A stretch of 64,000 bases of DNA, taken from contig NZ_CP089214.1 of NCBI RefSeq assembly GCF_021183625.1, positions 4,712,001 through 4,776,000 on the forward strand, read 5' to 3'. The first letter of the stretch is position 1; every line of letters begins with the position of its first letter. This document shows, piece by piece, positions 1 to 15,000 of this stretch. The notes below the pieces were generated by a model. That model saw only the letters and a program-made list of their open reading frames with translations, did no database searches and had not been told where the DNA came from. This DNA comes from Nocardia asteroides. Its GTDB lineage: Bacteria; Actinomycetota; Actinomycetes; Mycobacteriales; Mycobacteriaceae. The translations under genes were made by a program, and so were the position numbers.

Positions 1-3000
1 GCGATGCCGCGCTCGCCGGAGTCGCTGCTCGCGGTCTGGGCCATCGCCAAGAGCGGCGCCGCCTACCTGCCGGTCGACCCGGACCACCCGGCCGACCGGG
101 TGGCGCACATGATCGGCGACTCCGGGGTGCTGCTCGGGCTCACCGTCGCCGGGGTGCGCGACCGGCTGCCCGGCGCCGCCGAGTGGCTGCTGCTCGACAG
201 CGAGAACACCGCCTACTCCGGCTACCCGGCGGGCGCGGTCGAGCAGACCGACCGGCGCAGGCCGCTGGAGCCGAGGCACCCGGCCTACGTCATCTACACC
301 TCCGGCTCCACCGGGGTGCCCAAGGGCGTCGTGGTGACCCACGCGGGCTTCGCCCGGCTCGGCGCGCACCAGCGCGAGAAGTTCGGCGTCACCCCGGATT
401 CCCGGGTGCTGCACTTCGCCTCGCCCTCCTTCGACGCCTCCTTCCTGGAGCTGCTGATCACGCTGGCCGGCTCGGCCACCGCCGTCGTCGTCCCGCCGAC
501 CGTGTACGGCGGCGCCGACCTGGCCGCGCTGCTGCGCCGGGAGCGGGTGACGCACGCCGTCTTCACCCCGACCGCGCTCGCCTCTATGGAGCCGGACGGC
601 CTCGACGACCTGCGGGTCGTCCTGACCGGCGGCGAGGTGCTCAAGGCCGACCTGGTGCGGCGCTGGGTGCAGCCGATCGGGGAGAGCGGTTTCCGCGAGT
701 TCTACAACGCCTACGGCCCCACCGAGGCCACCGTCGCGACCACCGTCACCGAGCAGCTCAGCGGCAGGCTGGTGCCGACCGTCGGCGCCGCCATCCCGGG
801 CAACGGGGTGTACGTGCTGGACCGGCGGCTGCGCCCGGTGCCGGACCGGGTGGTCGGCGAGCTGTACCTGACCGGTGCGCAGCTGGCCCGCGGCTACCTC
901 GCGCGGCCCGGGCTCACCGCCGACCGCTTCGTCGCCGACCCGTTCGCCGCGGACGGCTCCCGGCTCTACCGCACCGGGGACCTGGTGCGCTGGACCAGGT
1001 CCGGCGATCTGGAGTTCGTCGGCCGCACCGACACCCAGGTCAAGATCAGGGGCAGGCGGATCGAACTCGGCGAGATCGACGCCGTGCTGGCCGGGCACGA
1101 CGACGTCGACTTCGTGGCGACGCTCGGCCTCGACCGACCCGAGGGCGGCACGATCCTGGCCGCCTACGTGCGGCCGATCAAGGGCCGCTCGCCCGCCCCG
1201 AGGGAGCTCTTCGAGCTCGCCGAGCGGAGCCTGCCCGCCTACATGGTGCCCTCCGCCATCACGCTGCTCGACGAGGTGCCGCTGGCACCGACCGGCAAGC
1301 TGGACCGCGCCGCGCTGCCCGCGCCGGTGCTGCGCGGCGCCGCCTACCGCGCGCCCGCCACCCGGCTGGAGGCGCTGGTCGCCGGGGTCTTCGTCGAGCT
1401 GCTCGGCGCCGAGCGGGCGGGCGCGGACGACGACTTCTTCGCGCTCGGCGGCAACTCGCTGAGCGCGACCAGGCTGGCCGCCCGGCTCGGCGCCCGGCTG
1501 GACACGACGGTGCCCGCCCGGCTCGTCTTCGAGGCGCCGACCGTGGCGGCGCTGGCCGCCAGGCTCGCCGAGATCCAGGGCTCCGGCGCGCGCCCCGCGC
1601 TCACCCCGGTGCCGCGCCCGGAGCGGTTGCCGCTCTCCCCGGCGCAGCAGCGGATGTGGTTCCTGAACCAGTTCGACACCAGCTCGCCCACCGACACCAT
1701 CCCGGTGGCGCTCCGCCTCACCGGCGCGGTCGACGTCGCCGCCATCCGCGCCGCCGTCGCCGACGTGCTGGCCAGGCACGAGGCGCTGCGCACGGTCTAC
1801 CCGGCGGTGGACGGCGCCGCGCACCAGGTGGTGCTCCCGGTCGCCGGGGTGCTGCCCGACCTGGACCCGCGCCCGGCCGACCCGGCCACGCTGCCCGCCA
1901 AGCTCGCCGACTTCGCGAACGTCGGCATCGACGTCACCGAGCAGCCGCCGGTCCGCGCCGCGCTCTACGAGCTGGGTCCGGAGGAGTTCGTCTTCGCGCT
2001 GGTCCTGCACCACATCGCCGCCGACGGCGCCTCCATCGCACCGCTCGTCCGCGACCTCAGCACCGCCTACCTCGCCCGCACCACCGGCCGCGAACCCGCC
2101 TGGACCCCGCTGCCCGTCCAATACGCCGACTACACCCTCTGGCAACGCGAACTCCTCGGCGCCGAGACCGACCCCGACTCCCTGGCCGCCGCCCAGCTCA
2201 CCTACTGGCAGCACACCCTGCGCGGCATCCCCGCCCGCCTCGACCTGCCCGCCGACCACCCCCGCCCCACCGTCGCCACCGGCCGCGGCGCCCGCCACAC
2301 CTTCACCATCCCCGCCGCCACCTACCGCGCCGTCGAAGAACTCGCCCGCCGCCACAACGCCTCGGCCTTCATGGTCACCCACGCCGCCTTCGCCGTCCTG
2401 CTCGCCCGGCTCACCGGCACCCGCGACATCACCGTCGGCACCCCCGTCGCCGGCCGCGGCGAAGCCGCGCTCGACGACCTGGTCGGCATGTTCGTCAACA
2501 CCCTGGTCCTGCGCACCCCCATCGACCCCGCCGAACCCTTCACCGACCTGCTCACCCGGGTCCGCGAAACCGACCTCGCCGCCTTCGCCAACGCCGAGCT
2601 GCCCTTCGAGCGCCTCGTCGAGGTCATCGACCCCGAACGCTCCGCCGCCCACCACCCCCTGTTCACCGTCGCCCTGTTCTTCCAGAACCTCGACCCCGTC
2701 GCCCTGGAACTCCCCGGCCTCACCGTGGCCGGGCTCGACGTCGACGGCGTCCGCGCCCGCTTCGACCTGCAACTCACCGTCACCCCGCCGCGCGAGGGCG
2801 CCGCGGCGGCCGAGTTCGCCTACGCCACCGACCTCTTCGAGCCGGCGACCGTCGCCGGTTTCGCCGACCGGCTGCTCCGCCTGCTCGACACGCTGGTCAC
2901 CCGGCCCGCCACCGCCGTCGGCGACGCCGCGCTGCTGACCGACGCCGAGCGGGCGGCCGCGGTGTGGTCCGGCCCGGCGTTCCAGGTGCCTGGCGAGGAG

Positions 3001-6000
3001 CTGCTCGACGGGTACCGCCGGGCGGTGCGCACGCTCCCGGCGCAGGTCGCGGTGGAGTACGAGGGCCGCACCCTGACCTACGCCGAGTTCGACGCCGCGG
3101 TGAACCGGCTCGCCCGGCTGCTCATCGCCCGCGGCGCCGGTCCGGAAACCGTTGTCGCGCTCTCCATCCGGCGCTCTCCGGAGCTGGTGATCGCCATCTA
3201 CGCGGTGCTCACCGCGGGCGCCGCCTTCCTGCCGCTGGACCCGGAGCACCCGGCCGAGCGGATCGGCACCGTGCTCGGGATCGCGGCACCGGTCTGCCTG
3301 CTCACCACCGCCGCCGACCGGGTGCCCGCGCCCGCCGGGCTGCCGGTACTCGAGCTGGACGGCCTGGACTCGGCCGGTTTCGCCGCCGAGCCGCTCGCCG
3401 CCTACGAGCGGCGCGCTCCGCTGCACCCCGAGCACCCCGCGTACGTGCTCTTCACCTCCGGCTCGACCGGGCAGCCCAAGGGCGTCGCGGTGCCGCAGCG
3501 CGCCATCCACCAGCAGATCAGCTGGATGCTGGCGCGCTACCCGCTGGAGCCGGGCGACCGCTACCTGCAGAAGACCGCGACCACCTTCGACGTCTCGCTC
3601 TGGGGCTGGCTGCTGCCGCTGCGCGCGGGCGCCAGGCTGGTGCTCGCGAGCCCGGACGGCCACCGCGACCCGCGCTACCTGCTCGACACCATCGCCGCGC
3701 GCGGCATCACCGCCACCGACTTCGTGCCCTCCGTGCTCACCGCGCTGGCCGCGGCGGCGGGCCGGGGCAGCGCCGACCTGGCGAGCCTGCGCGAGCTCTT
3801 CGTGATCGGCGAGGCGCTGCCGCCGCAGACCGTCGCCGCCTTCGCCGCCGCCACCCCGGCCCGGCTGCACAACCTGTACGGCCCCACCGAGGCCGCCGTC
3901 TCGATCACCGGCTGGACCGCGCGCCCCGGCGTGCCGGTCGCCATCGGCGAGCCGCAGGGCGGCAGCCGGGTCTACCTGCTGGACGAGCGGCTGCACCCGG
4001 TGCCGGACGGCGTGGTCGGCGAGCTGTACCTGGCGGGCGGCCAGCTGGCCCGCGGCTACGTCGGCCGCCCCGACCTCACCGCCGACCGCTTCGTCGCCGA
4101 CCCGTTCGGCCCGGCCGGTTCCCGCATGTACCGCAGCGGTGACCTGGTGCGCCGCACCGCCTCCGGCGAGCTCGAGTTCCGCGGCCGCGCCGACTTCCAG
4201 GTGAAGTTCCGCGGGCAGCGGGTCGAGCTCGGCGAGATCGAGGCCGCGCTGCTGGCCGCGCCGGAGGTGGCGCAGGCCGTCGTGCTGCCGGTGCCGGTGG
4301 CCGAGGGGGAGCACCTGGTCGGCTACCTGGTGCCCGCCGACGGCGCCCGGCTCGACCGGGACGCGCTGCGCACCCGGTTGCTCGCCCGGCTGCCCGGGTA
4401 CCTGGTGCCCGCCGCGCTGGTGGAGCTGGACGCGTTGCCGCTGAACAGCTCCGGCAAGCTGGACCGGCGGGCGCTGCCCGCGCCGGAGTTCACCGCGCGC
4501 GCCTTCACCGCGCCGAGCGGCCCGGTGGAGGAGCTGGTGGCCGCCGCCTACGCGGAGGTGCTGGAGACCACCGGTGTCGGCCGGGACGACGACTTCTTCG
4601 CGCTCGGCGGTAACTCGCTCGGCGCCATGCGGGTCGCGGCCAGGATCGGCGCGGCGCTGGAGCGCCGCGTCCCGGTGGCGCTGGTCTTCGAGCTCCCGGT
4701 CGTCGCGGCGCTGGCCGCCCGGCTCACCGGCGCGCCCGTCGACGACGCCCCCGCGCTGGTGGCCGCGGTCCGCCCGGCCCCGGTGCCGCTCTCGCCCGCG
4801 CAGCGCCGGATGTGGTTCCTCAACCAGTTCGACACCGCCGCGACCGCCTACAACATCCCGGTCGCGGTCCGGCTGCGCGGCGCGCTCGACACCGCCGCGC
4901 TGCACGCCGCGCTCGGCGATGTCATCGACCGGCACGAGACCCTGCGCACCCGCTACCCGGACGCGGGCTCCGGCCCCGAGCAGCAGATCCTGCCGCCCGG
5001 TGACGGCATCGAGCTCGCGATCGAGCCGGTGGCCGCGGCCGAGGTCACCGAGCGGGTGGCCGAGCTGGCCGCGACCCCGTTCGACGTGGCCGCCGAGGTG
5101 CCGGTGCGGGTCGCGCTGCTCGCCGTCACCGACCCGGAGCACGGCGGCCCCGAGCACGTGCTCGTCGTCGTGCTGCACCACATCGCCGCCGACGGCTGGT
5201 CCATCCGCCCGCTCACCGGCGACCTGGTCGCCGCCTACCGGGCCAGGGTCGACGGCGCCGCCCCCGAGTGGGCGCCGCTGCCGGTGCAGTACGCCGACTA
5301 CGCGCTCTGGCAGCGCGCCACCGTCGGCGACCCCGACGACCCCGACTCGCTCGGCGCGGCCCAGCTGCGCTACTGGCGGGACGCGCTGGAGGGGCTGCCA
5401 GCGGAGTCCAGCCTGCCCGGCGACCGGCCGCGCCCGGCGCAGCCGTCCCTGCGCGGCGGCACGGTCGCCTTCACCGTCGACCCGTCGGTGCACCGCGCCC
5501 TCGACGAGCTGGCCAGGGGCACCGGCGCCTCGCTCTTCATGACCGTGCACACCGTGCTCGCGGTGCTGCTGGCCCGGCTCGGCGGCGGCGACGACATCGC
5601 CGTCGGCACCGCGGTCGCAGGCCGCGGCGTCGCCGAGCTGGACGACGTGGTCGGCATGTTCGTCAACACCCTCGTGCTGCGCAGCCGGATCGACCCGGCC
5701 GAGCCCTTCGCCGAGCTGCTCGCCAGGCAGCGGGAGACCGACCTGGCCGCCTTCGCGCACGCCGACGTCCCGTTCGAGGAGGTCGTCGCGGCGCTGCAGC
5801 CGGAGCGGGCACTGAACCGCAGCCCGCTCTTCCAGGTCGCGCTGGCCTACCAGAACCTGCCAGCCACCGGCTTCGCGCTGCCCGGGCTGGAGCTGACCGT
5901 GCTCGACCCGCAGCTGCGGGTGGAGCGCTTCGACCTCTCGGTCGCCATCGGCGCGGCCGGGCCCGCGCGGGACGCCGCGCTGGTCGGCTCGGTCGGCTAC

Positions 6001-9000
6001 GCGCTGGACCGCTACGCCGAGTCCACCGTGCGGGCCTTCGCCGGGCGCTTCGTCCGGCTGCTCGCCGCGGTCGCCGCGGCGCCGCGCACCCCGGTCGGCG
6101 ACCTGCCGCTGGTCACCGAGGCCGAGCTGGGCGGGTCGTCCCGGCTCGGCGGCAGGCCGGCCCCCGACCTGCTCACCCTCTCCGACCTGCTCACCGGCGC
6201 GGCCGCGCAGGCGCCCGCCACCGTCGCGCTGCGCGCGGGGGAGCGGGGCTGGACCTACGACGAGCTGCAGACCCGCTCGGCCCGGCTGGCCCGCGCGCTG
6301 ATCGACAGCGGGATCGGCCCCGGCGACGTGGTCGCCGTCGGCATGCCGCGCACCCCGGAGTCGGTGCTCGCCATCTGGGCGGTGGCGCAGACCGGCGCCG
6401 CCTTCGTCCCGGTCGACCCGGACTACCCGCCGGAGCGGGTGGCCTTCATGGTCACCGACTCCGGCGCGGTGCTCGGGCTCACCCTCGCCGCAGTGCGCGA
6501 CCGGCTCCCCGCCGACCTGCCCTGGCTGGCCCTCGACGGCCGCGGCTCGGACAGCTGGATCAACGAGTTCGGCGGCACCCCGGTCACCGACCGGGACCGG
6601 CTGGCCCCGCTCAGCCCCTCCGACATCGCCTACGTGGTCTACACCTCCGGCTCCACCGGCGCGCCGAAGGGCGTCGCGGTGAACCACCTCGGGCTGGCCG
6701 GGCTGGTGGTCGCGCAGCGGGTCGCGCTGCGCGCCTCCGGCGATTCCCGGGTGCTGCACGTCGCCTCGCCCTCCTTCGACGCCTCGATCTTCGAGCTGCT
6801 GCTCGCCGCGGGCGCGGCCGCCACGCTGGTGATCGCCCCGCGCAGTGCGTCCAGCGGCGACGAGCTGGCCGAGCTGCTGCGCGCCGAGGCGGTCTCGCAC
6901 GCCGTGCTCACCCCGTCGGTGCTCGCCACGCTCGACCCCGCGGCGCTGCCCGACCTGGTCTCGCTGCTCGCCGCGGGCGAGGCGAGCCCGCCGGAGCTCG
7001 CCGCCCGCTGGGCGATCACGCTGCCGGACGGCCGGGTGCGCGAGCTGCACAACGGCTACGGCCCCACCGAGGCCACCGTCATGACCAACAGCGCCCGGCT
7101 GCAGCCGGGCGCCCCGGTGACGCTCGGCGAGACCGTCGCCGGGATCACCGAGTGGGTGCTCGACGGGCGGCTGCACCCGGTGCCGACCGGGGCCGTCGGC
7201 GAGCTGCACATCGCGGGCGCCGCGCTGGCCGAGAGCTACCGGAACCGCCCCGGGCTCACCGCCGCCCGCTTCGTCGCCTGCCCGTGGCTGCCCGGCCAGC
7301 GCATGTACCGCACCGGTGACCTGGTGCGCCGTACCGCCGCGGGCGACCTGGAGTTCCTCGGCCGCAACGACCTGCAGGTGAAGATCCGCGGCCTGCGGAT
7401 CGAACCGGGCGAGCTGGAGGCCGTGCTCACCGCGCACGAAACGGTCGGCTTCGCGGTGGTGCAGCCGCGGCGGCTGCCCGGCGGCGCGGTCGGGCTGGTC
7501 GGCTACGTGCTGCCCGCCGCCGGCCACGAGATCGGCGTCGAGCAGCTGCACGCCTTCGTGACCCACCGGCTGCCCGCGCACCTGGTGCCCGCCGCGCTGG
7601 TCGTGCTGGAGAGCATCCCGCTCACCCCCGGCGGCAAGCTGGACCGGGCCGCGCTGCCCGCCCCCGTCCCCGCGGGCGGCACCGCCCGGCCCCCGGTCGA
7701 CGCCACCCAGGCCCGGCTGGCCGAGATCTTCGGCCGGGTGCTCGGGCTGGAGCACATCGGCGTCGACGACTCGTTCTTCGCGCTCGGCGGCGACAGCATC
7801 TCGGCCATCCAGGTGGTCGGCGGGGCCCGCGCGGCCGGGCTGGTGATCACCGCGCGCGAGGTCTTCGAGCAGCGCACCGTGGCCGGGCTGGCCCGGATCG
7901 CGCGCACCGCGGCGCACCAGGGCAGCGCGCCCGCCGAGCTCTCCGGCGGCGGCATCGGCTCCATGCCGCTGCTCCCCGTGCTCGCCGACTTCCTCGACCG
8001 CGGCGGCATCGTCGACCGCTTCGGCCAGTTCATGGTGCTCGCGCTGCCGCCCGGGATCGACCGGGCCGACCTGGTCGCCACCCTCGCCGCCGTGGTCGAG
8101 CGGCACGACGCGCTGCGCGCCAGGCTGCGCCCCGCACCCGCGGGCTGGGAGTTCGAGACGAGGGCGACCGACGCCACCGAGCTGGTCGACGCCGCCATCA
8201 CCCGGCTCGACGTGCCCGCGGCGGCGGGCGCGGCCGAGCTGAACCGCTTCGCGACCGTCGCCACCGACACCGCGCTGGCCGAGCTGGCCCCGGCCGCGGG
8301 CCGGATGTTCGCCGGGGTCTGGCTGCACCGCCCCGACGACCGCGACGCCCTGGTCCTCGCCGTGCACCACTACGTGATCGACGGCGTCTCCTGGCGCGTG
8401 CTGCTGCCCGACCTGGTCACCGCGTGGGCGCAGATCTCGGCCGGCATCGAGGTTGAGCTGCCCCCGGTCGGCACCTCGCTGCGCCGCTGGGCGCACGGCC
8501 TCGCCGCCGCCGCGCCCGGCCGCGCCGACGAGCTCCCGCTCTGGCGCTCGATCCTGGCCACCCCCGACCCGCTGCTCGGCGTGCGCGCGCTCGACCCGCG
8601 CCGCGACACCCACGCGGGCACCGGCCGCTTCGAGGTGCCGGTGCCCGGCCCGATCGCCGCCGCCGTGCTCACCCGGCTGCCCGCGCTCTACCACACCGGC
8701 CCGGACACCGCCCTGCTCACCGCGCTGGCCATGGCGGTGCGGGCCTGGCGCGCCCGGCGCGGCGTCGAGGCCGCGACCACCGTGGTCCGGCTGGAGGGCC
8801 ACGGCCGCGAGGAGCAGGCGGTGCCCGGCGCCGACCTGGCCCGCACCGTCGGCTGGTTCACCACCGTGCACCCGGTCGCGCTCGACCTCGGCGCCGTCGC
8901 GCTCGGCCCGGACTACGAGGGCGGGGCGGGCGCCGCCGAGGCGGTGCGCGCCGTCAAGGAGAACCTGCGCGCGGTGCCCGACCGCGGCATCGGCTTCGGC

Positions 9001-12000
9001 ATGCTGCGCGGGCTCGACCCCGCTGGCGAGCTCGCCGAACCCGCGCACCCCGGCCAGATCTCGTTCAACTACCTCGGCCGGGCGGGCGGCATCGCGGGCG
9101 CGCTCACCATGGACTGGCTGCCGACCGGCGAGTTCGGCCGGATCGAGCTGGACCCCGCGCCCGAGCTGCCCGCCTCCGGCGTGATCGAGATCGACGCCAT
9201 CGCCGACGACCTGGACGGCATCCGGCTCACCGCGACCTTCCGCTACGTCGCAGGCATCCTGGACGAGGCCGACGTCCGCGACCTCGCCGAGGACTGGCTG
9301 GCCGCGCTGGAGTCGCTGGCCGGGCACCTGGACCACCCGGCCGCGGGCGGGCTCACCCCGTCCGACGTCGCGCTGGTCGCGGTGTCGCAGCCGGAGCTGG
9401 ACGGCTGGCGCCGGGCGGGCGACGGGCTGGTCGACGTGCTCCCGGTGACCCCGCTGCAGGCCGGGCTGCTGGTGCACAGCGCCGAGCCGGGCCCCGACTA
9501 CTACGTCATGCAGTTCGCCCTGGAACTCCCCGCCGACGTCGACCTCGACCGGCTCTACGCCGCCGGGACCGCGCTGCTCGACCGGCACGCCGTGCTGCGC
9601 ACCGTCTTCGCGCACACCGCGGACGGCACCCCGGTGCAGCTGGTCTACGAGCGGGTCGCGCTGCCCTGGCAGCACTTCGAGCCGGTCCCCGACGCCGACC
9701 TGCCCGCGCTGCGCGCCGCCGAGCGCGCCGAGCCGATGGACCCCGGCGCCGCCCCGCTGCTCCGGATGACGCTGTACCGCACCGAATCCGGCCGCGCCCA
9801 CCTCACGCTCACCCTGCACCACCTGCTGCTCGACGGCTGGTCCATGCCGCTGCTGGTCCGGGACCTGCTCGTGCTCTACGCGGGCGGCCCCGAGCTGCCC
9901 GCGCCGCGGCCCTACCGCGATCACGTCCAGTGGCTCGCCGAGCGCGATCGCGGCGCCGCGACCGCCGCGTGGGCCGCCGCGCTGGACGGCGTCGAGCCGA
10001 CCCTGCTCGCCCCCGCGCTCGCCGCCTTCGCCGGGCCGGTCCGGCCCGAGCAGCGCGACGAGGTCGGCACCGCCGTCGTCGAGGTCGACGTCACCAGGAC
10101 CGCCGTGCTCGGCGCGCTCGCCACCGGCACCGGCGTCACCGTCGCCACCGTCGTGCAGGCCGCGTGGGCGCTGGTCGTCGGCGGCGCCGTCGGCAGCGAC
10201 GACGTGGTCTTCGGCGCGGTCGTCTCCGGCCGCCCGGCCGAGCTGGCGGGCGCCGAGGAGATGGTCGGGCTCTTCGCCACCACCGTCCCGGTGCGGGTGC
10301 GCACCGGCGGCCCGGGCACGGTGCGCGAGCTGCTCACCCGGCTGCAGTCCGAGCAGGCCGCGCTGCTCGACCACCACCACCTCGGCCTCGCCGACATCCA
10401 GCGCGCCCCCGCGCACCGGAACGGCTCCGCCGACCCGCTCTTCGACACCCTCGTCGCGGTGGAGAGCTACCCGGTGGACACCGAGGCGCTGCGCGCCGCC
10501 GCCGAGCACGCCACCGGCACACCCGGGATCGGCGCCATGGACTCCGTCACCTACACGCACTACCCGATCACCCTGCTGGTCGAGGTGGGCGCGCAGCTCG
10601 GCATCCGGGTGCTCTTCCGCCGCGACGCCGTTGAGGACGCGGTCGCCGCCGTGCTCACCCAGCGGCTGCGCGTCGTGCTCGACCGGATCTCGCTCGGCCC
10701 CGACCGCAGGCTCGCCGCGCTCGACCTGCTGCCCGGCCCGGAGCGCGCCGTGCTCGACGCGCTCAACGACGGCGCGCTCGCCCCGCCGCCCGGCGAGGAC
10801 ACCCTGGTCTCGCTCTTCCGCGACCAGGTGGCGCGCACCCCGGATGCCCCCGCGGTGACCTTCGGCGCCGAGACCATCTCCTACGCCGAATTCGGCGCCC
10901 GCGTCGCCGGTTACGCCGGTGCGCTCGCCGACCTCGGCGCCGGGCCGGAGCGCCTCGTCGCGGTGGCGCTGCCGCGCTCGCTCGACCTGGTGACCGCGAT
11001 CTACGCGGTGCTGGAGACCGGCGCCGCCTACGTCCCGCTCGACCCGGCCGACCCCGCCGAGCGGATCGACGCGGTGCTCGCGCGGGTGCGCCCCGAGTTC
11101 GTCCTCGGCACCGCCGATTTCCGCACCGGAGCCGGGACCACCGTCGTCGACTTCGCCGAGGTGCGGCCCGGAATCGCGCGGGCCTACGCCAACCGCCCCG
11201 ACACGCTGGCATCCGTCGTGCACACCTCCGGCTCCACCGGCCTGCCCAAGGGCGTGCTCAGCACGCACCGGCAGCTGGTGAACCAGCTGCGCTGGGCCCA
11301 GGCCGCGCACCCGCACGACAGCACCGACGTCGTCCTGCACAAGACCCCGGTCACCTTCGACATCCACGCCTGGGAACTGTTCTGGCCGCTGCAGACCGGG
11401 GCCAGGCTGGTGATCGCCGAGCCCGGCGCGCACCGCGAGCCCGCGCTGCTGCGCGCCCTCATCGAGCGCGCGGGCGTCACGACCGTGCACTTCGTCCCCT
11501 CGCTGCTCGACGCCTACCTCGGGCTGCTCGCCGAGACGCCGGGCGAGCCCGCCGCGCTGCCGCGCCGGGTCTTCGCCGCGGGCGAGGCGCTCGGCCGGAG
11601 CACCGTGCAGCGCTTCGCCGCGCTGCTCACCGGCGAGCTGCACAACTGGTACGGCCCCGCCGAGGCGACCGTGGTGACGGCGTACCGCGCCGACACCGAC
11701 GGCGGCACCGGCCCGGTGCCGATCGGAACCCCGGTCGCCGGCACCGACATCCACGTGCTGGACGCGCTGCTGCGCCGGGTGCCGATCGGCGCCCCCGGCG
11801 AGCTGTACCTGGCCGGGGTCCAGCTGGCCCGCGGGTACGCGGGCGAGCCGGGCCGGACCGCCGAGCGGTTCGTCGCCGACCCGTTCCGCCCCGGTGAGCG
11901 GCTCTACCGCACCGGCGACATCGTCCGGCTCGGCCGGCGCGGGCTGGAGTACCTGGGCCGCAACGACTTCCAGGTGAAGCTGCGCGGGCAGCGGGTCGAG

Positions 12001-15000
12001 CCGGGCGAGGTGGAGGCGGTGCTGCGCGCGCACCCCGCCGTCGCCGTCGCCGCGGTGACCGTCGCCGACGGGCGGCTCGTCGCCTACCCGGTGCCGGTCG
12101 CAGGCCAGGTCGTCGACCCGGCCGAGCTGCTCGCCTTCGCCCGCACCCGGCTGCCCGGGTACCTGGTGCCCGCCGCCGTCGTCCCGCTGGCCGAGCTGCC
12201 GCTCACCGGCACCGGCAAGCTCGACCGCCGCGCCCTCCCTGCCCCCGACTTCGCCCCCCGCACCGGCCGCGAGCCGCGGACGCGCACCGAGCGGCTCGTC
12301 GCCGACGCCTTCGCCGCCGCGCTCACCGGCGCCCCCGCCGTCGGCGCCGACGACGATTTCTTCGCCCTCGGCGGGACGAGCCTCGACGCCGTGCGCGTCG
12401 TCGCGCGGCTCGTCGCGGAGACCGAAGTGCCCGTTCGCGTCCCATGGTTGTTCGACGGAGCGACGGTCGCCGATCTCGCCGGGCGGATCGACGGGGTGCG
12501 CGGTGTGCCCGCGGTCCCCGTCGCGCACGCGGCCGGGGACGCCCAGTACGAGTCCGGTGCTCCGATCACGGATCTCGATTCCGCCGCCGGTCCCGACGCG
12601 GGCGAGATCGCCAGCACCGACCTCGATTCCGCCGCTGGCCCAGGCGCGGGCGAGATCGCCGACCTCGATGACGGCTCCCGGCTCCCGGCGCCCGCCGACG
12701 ACATGCCGACCGCCGTCTACCAGCCCGTCACCGCGGGCAAACACGCCGCCGAACCCGCCGCCCCGGCGGACCCGGCCCTCGCCGTCGTCCTCCCGCTGCG
12801 CACCGGCGACGCGAAGCAACCGCCCCTGTTCTGCATCCACCCCATGGCCGGCCTGGCCTGGTGCTACCAGCCGCTGGCGACTCGCCTCACCCCGGGAGTC
12901 CCGGTGTACGGCATCCAGTCCCCGGTCCTGTCCGAGCCGCTCACCGGCCCGGACGCCTGGGACGGCCCGGAATCGCTGGCCGAGCTGGCCGAGCGGTACG
13001 TGGCCGAGATCAGGGCGGTGCGCCCGGAAGGCCCGTACCACCTGCTCGGCTGGTCGCTCGGCGGCGTGCTCGCGCACGAGGTCGCGGTGCGGCTGCGCGC
13101 CGCAGGCCAGCAGGTCGGGCTGCTCGCCCTGCTCGACGCCGACTTCGCCTTCGACCTCACCACCTGGCGCGAGACCACGGTCCGCATGCTCGCCGAGATC
13201 GGCATGCACGACGTCGACCCCGACCGGCTCGCCGAACTCTCCGAGGAGCACCTGGCGGCACTGCACCGCAGCATCCCCAGCGAAATGGTCGAGGTGGACC
13301 GCATCCGCCTGCGCGCCGCCTACACCACCGCGGTCCGCTCGGTCCTGCTGCTCCCGCGGCACCGCCCCGGCGTCTTCGACGGCACCGTGCACTACTTCCG
13401 CGCCGCCGCCGACGACCGCCGCGATCACGACGTCATCGCCTCCTGGCGCCCGCACGCCGCCCGCATCCTCGACCACGAGGTCCCCGTCCGCCACGAGGAG
13501 ATGACCGGCCCCACCGCCCTCGACACCGTCACCCCCCTCCTCGACGCCCTCCTCACCGCCGACGCCCCCACCGAGATCCGCCCCCTCCCCAAACACGCCG
13601 CCCCCACCCCCGAGCCCGCAGTCCCCGCCGACCAGCCCGCTGCCCCGGCACCCGAGCCCGCTGCTCCCGCTGACCAGCCCGCTGCCTTCGCCTACGAGCC
13701 CGCTGCCCCCGCCGACGAGCCCGCTGCTCCCGCTGACCAGCCCGCTGCCTTCGCCTACGAGCCCGCAGTCCCCGCCGACGAGCCTGCTGCCTCCGCTGAC
13801 GAGCCTGCTGCGCCCGCAGACGAGCCCGCAGCCCCCGCCGACGAGCCGAAATCGGCCGCGGAGTCCGCATGGGCCACAACCTCGAACGACACTGCCGCAT
13901 CGGCGCCCACCCCCGCCGACGAGTCATCCGAGGTGTCGGCACAGCCCGCCGAGCCCGCATGGGCCACCCCGTCGAACGGGACCCCGGTGCCGAGCGCGGA
14001 ACCCGCCCCGGCCCAAACCCCCGTCGAGTACCCCTGGGCCACCCCCTCCAACGGCACCTCTGTGCCGAGCGGAACCCCCGCACCAGCGGGAACCGGCACG
14101 GAGTACCCCTGGGCCACCCCGTCGAACGGTGTCCCCGCCGCCCCGGCTCCCGAACCGAGCCCCCCGTGGGCCACCCCGTCGAACGGTGTCCCCGCCGCCC
14201 CGGCTCCCGAACCGAGCCCTCCCTGGGCCACCCCGTCCAACGGAGTCCCCGCCGGCCCGGACCCTGAACCGAGCCCCCCGTGGGCCACCCGGTCGAACGG
14301 CGTCCCCGCCACCCCCGACTCCCCGTGGCCAACCGCCACCACCCCCGCCCTCCCGCCCCACGACGAGGACGAAGCCCCCCGCCACCGCGCCCGCCAGGAA
14401 TCCCCGAACCCCTTCGGCCCCGCCGTCACCGACCCGGCCGAGCCGAGAACCCAGGTCCCGACCATCTCCACCTCGGCACTGACCACAGCGGTCCTCCCGT
14501 CCCGCCTCCCCATCACCACCCCGACGGCGGTGAACCTCGGCCTCACCCCGCAGCTCCGCGCGGCAGCCGTGGACGTCCCCGCCGGAACAGACCCGGCAGC
14601 GGTCCGCGCCGCGGTCGACGCGGTCCTGGAGCGCCACCCCCTGCTCTGGTCCCGCTGGCGCCAGGAACCAGGCGCCCCCGGCCCGGTCTTCGAACTCCCA
14701 CCCCCGCCCGAGCGCGCCGACGAGCCCTTCGTCCACCTCCCGCTCTCCGGCGACCTCCCACCCCTCGACCGCATGGTCGCCGAGGTCTCCGCCGAACTCG
14801 ACCCGGCGGCCGGCCGCAATATCCGCTTCGTCTTCGCCGCCCGCCCGGACGGCTCCGCCACCCTGCTCCTGGTCGCCTCGGCCCTCGTGGTCGACGACAC
14901 CACCTGGCGCATCCTGGCCGACGACCTCTCCGCCGCCTGGTCCGGCAGCAGGCACGCCAACCCGCCCGGCGCCGACGACGGCGTCACCGAGCTGCTCACC

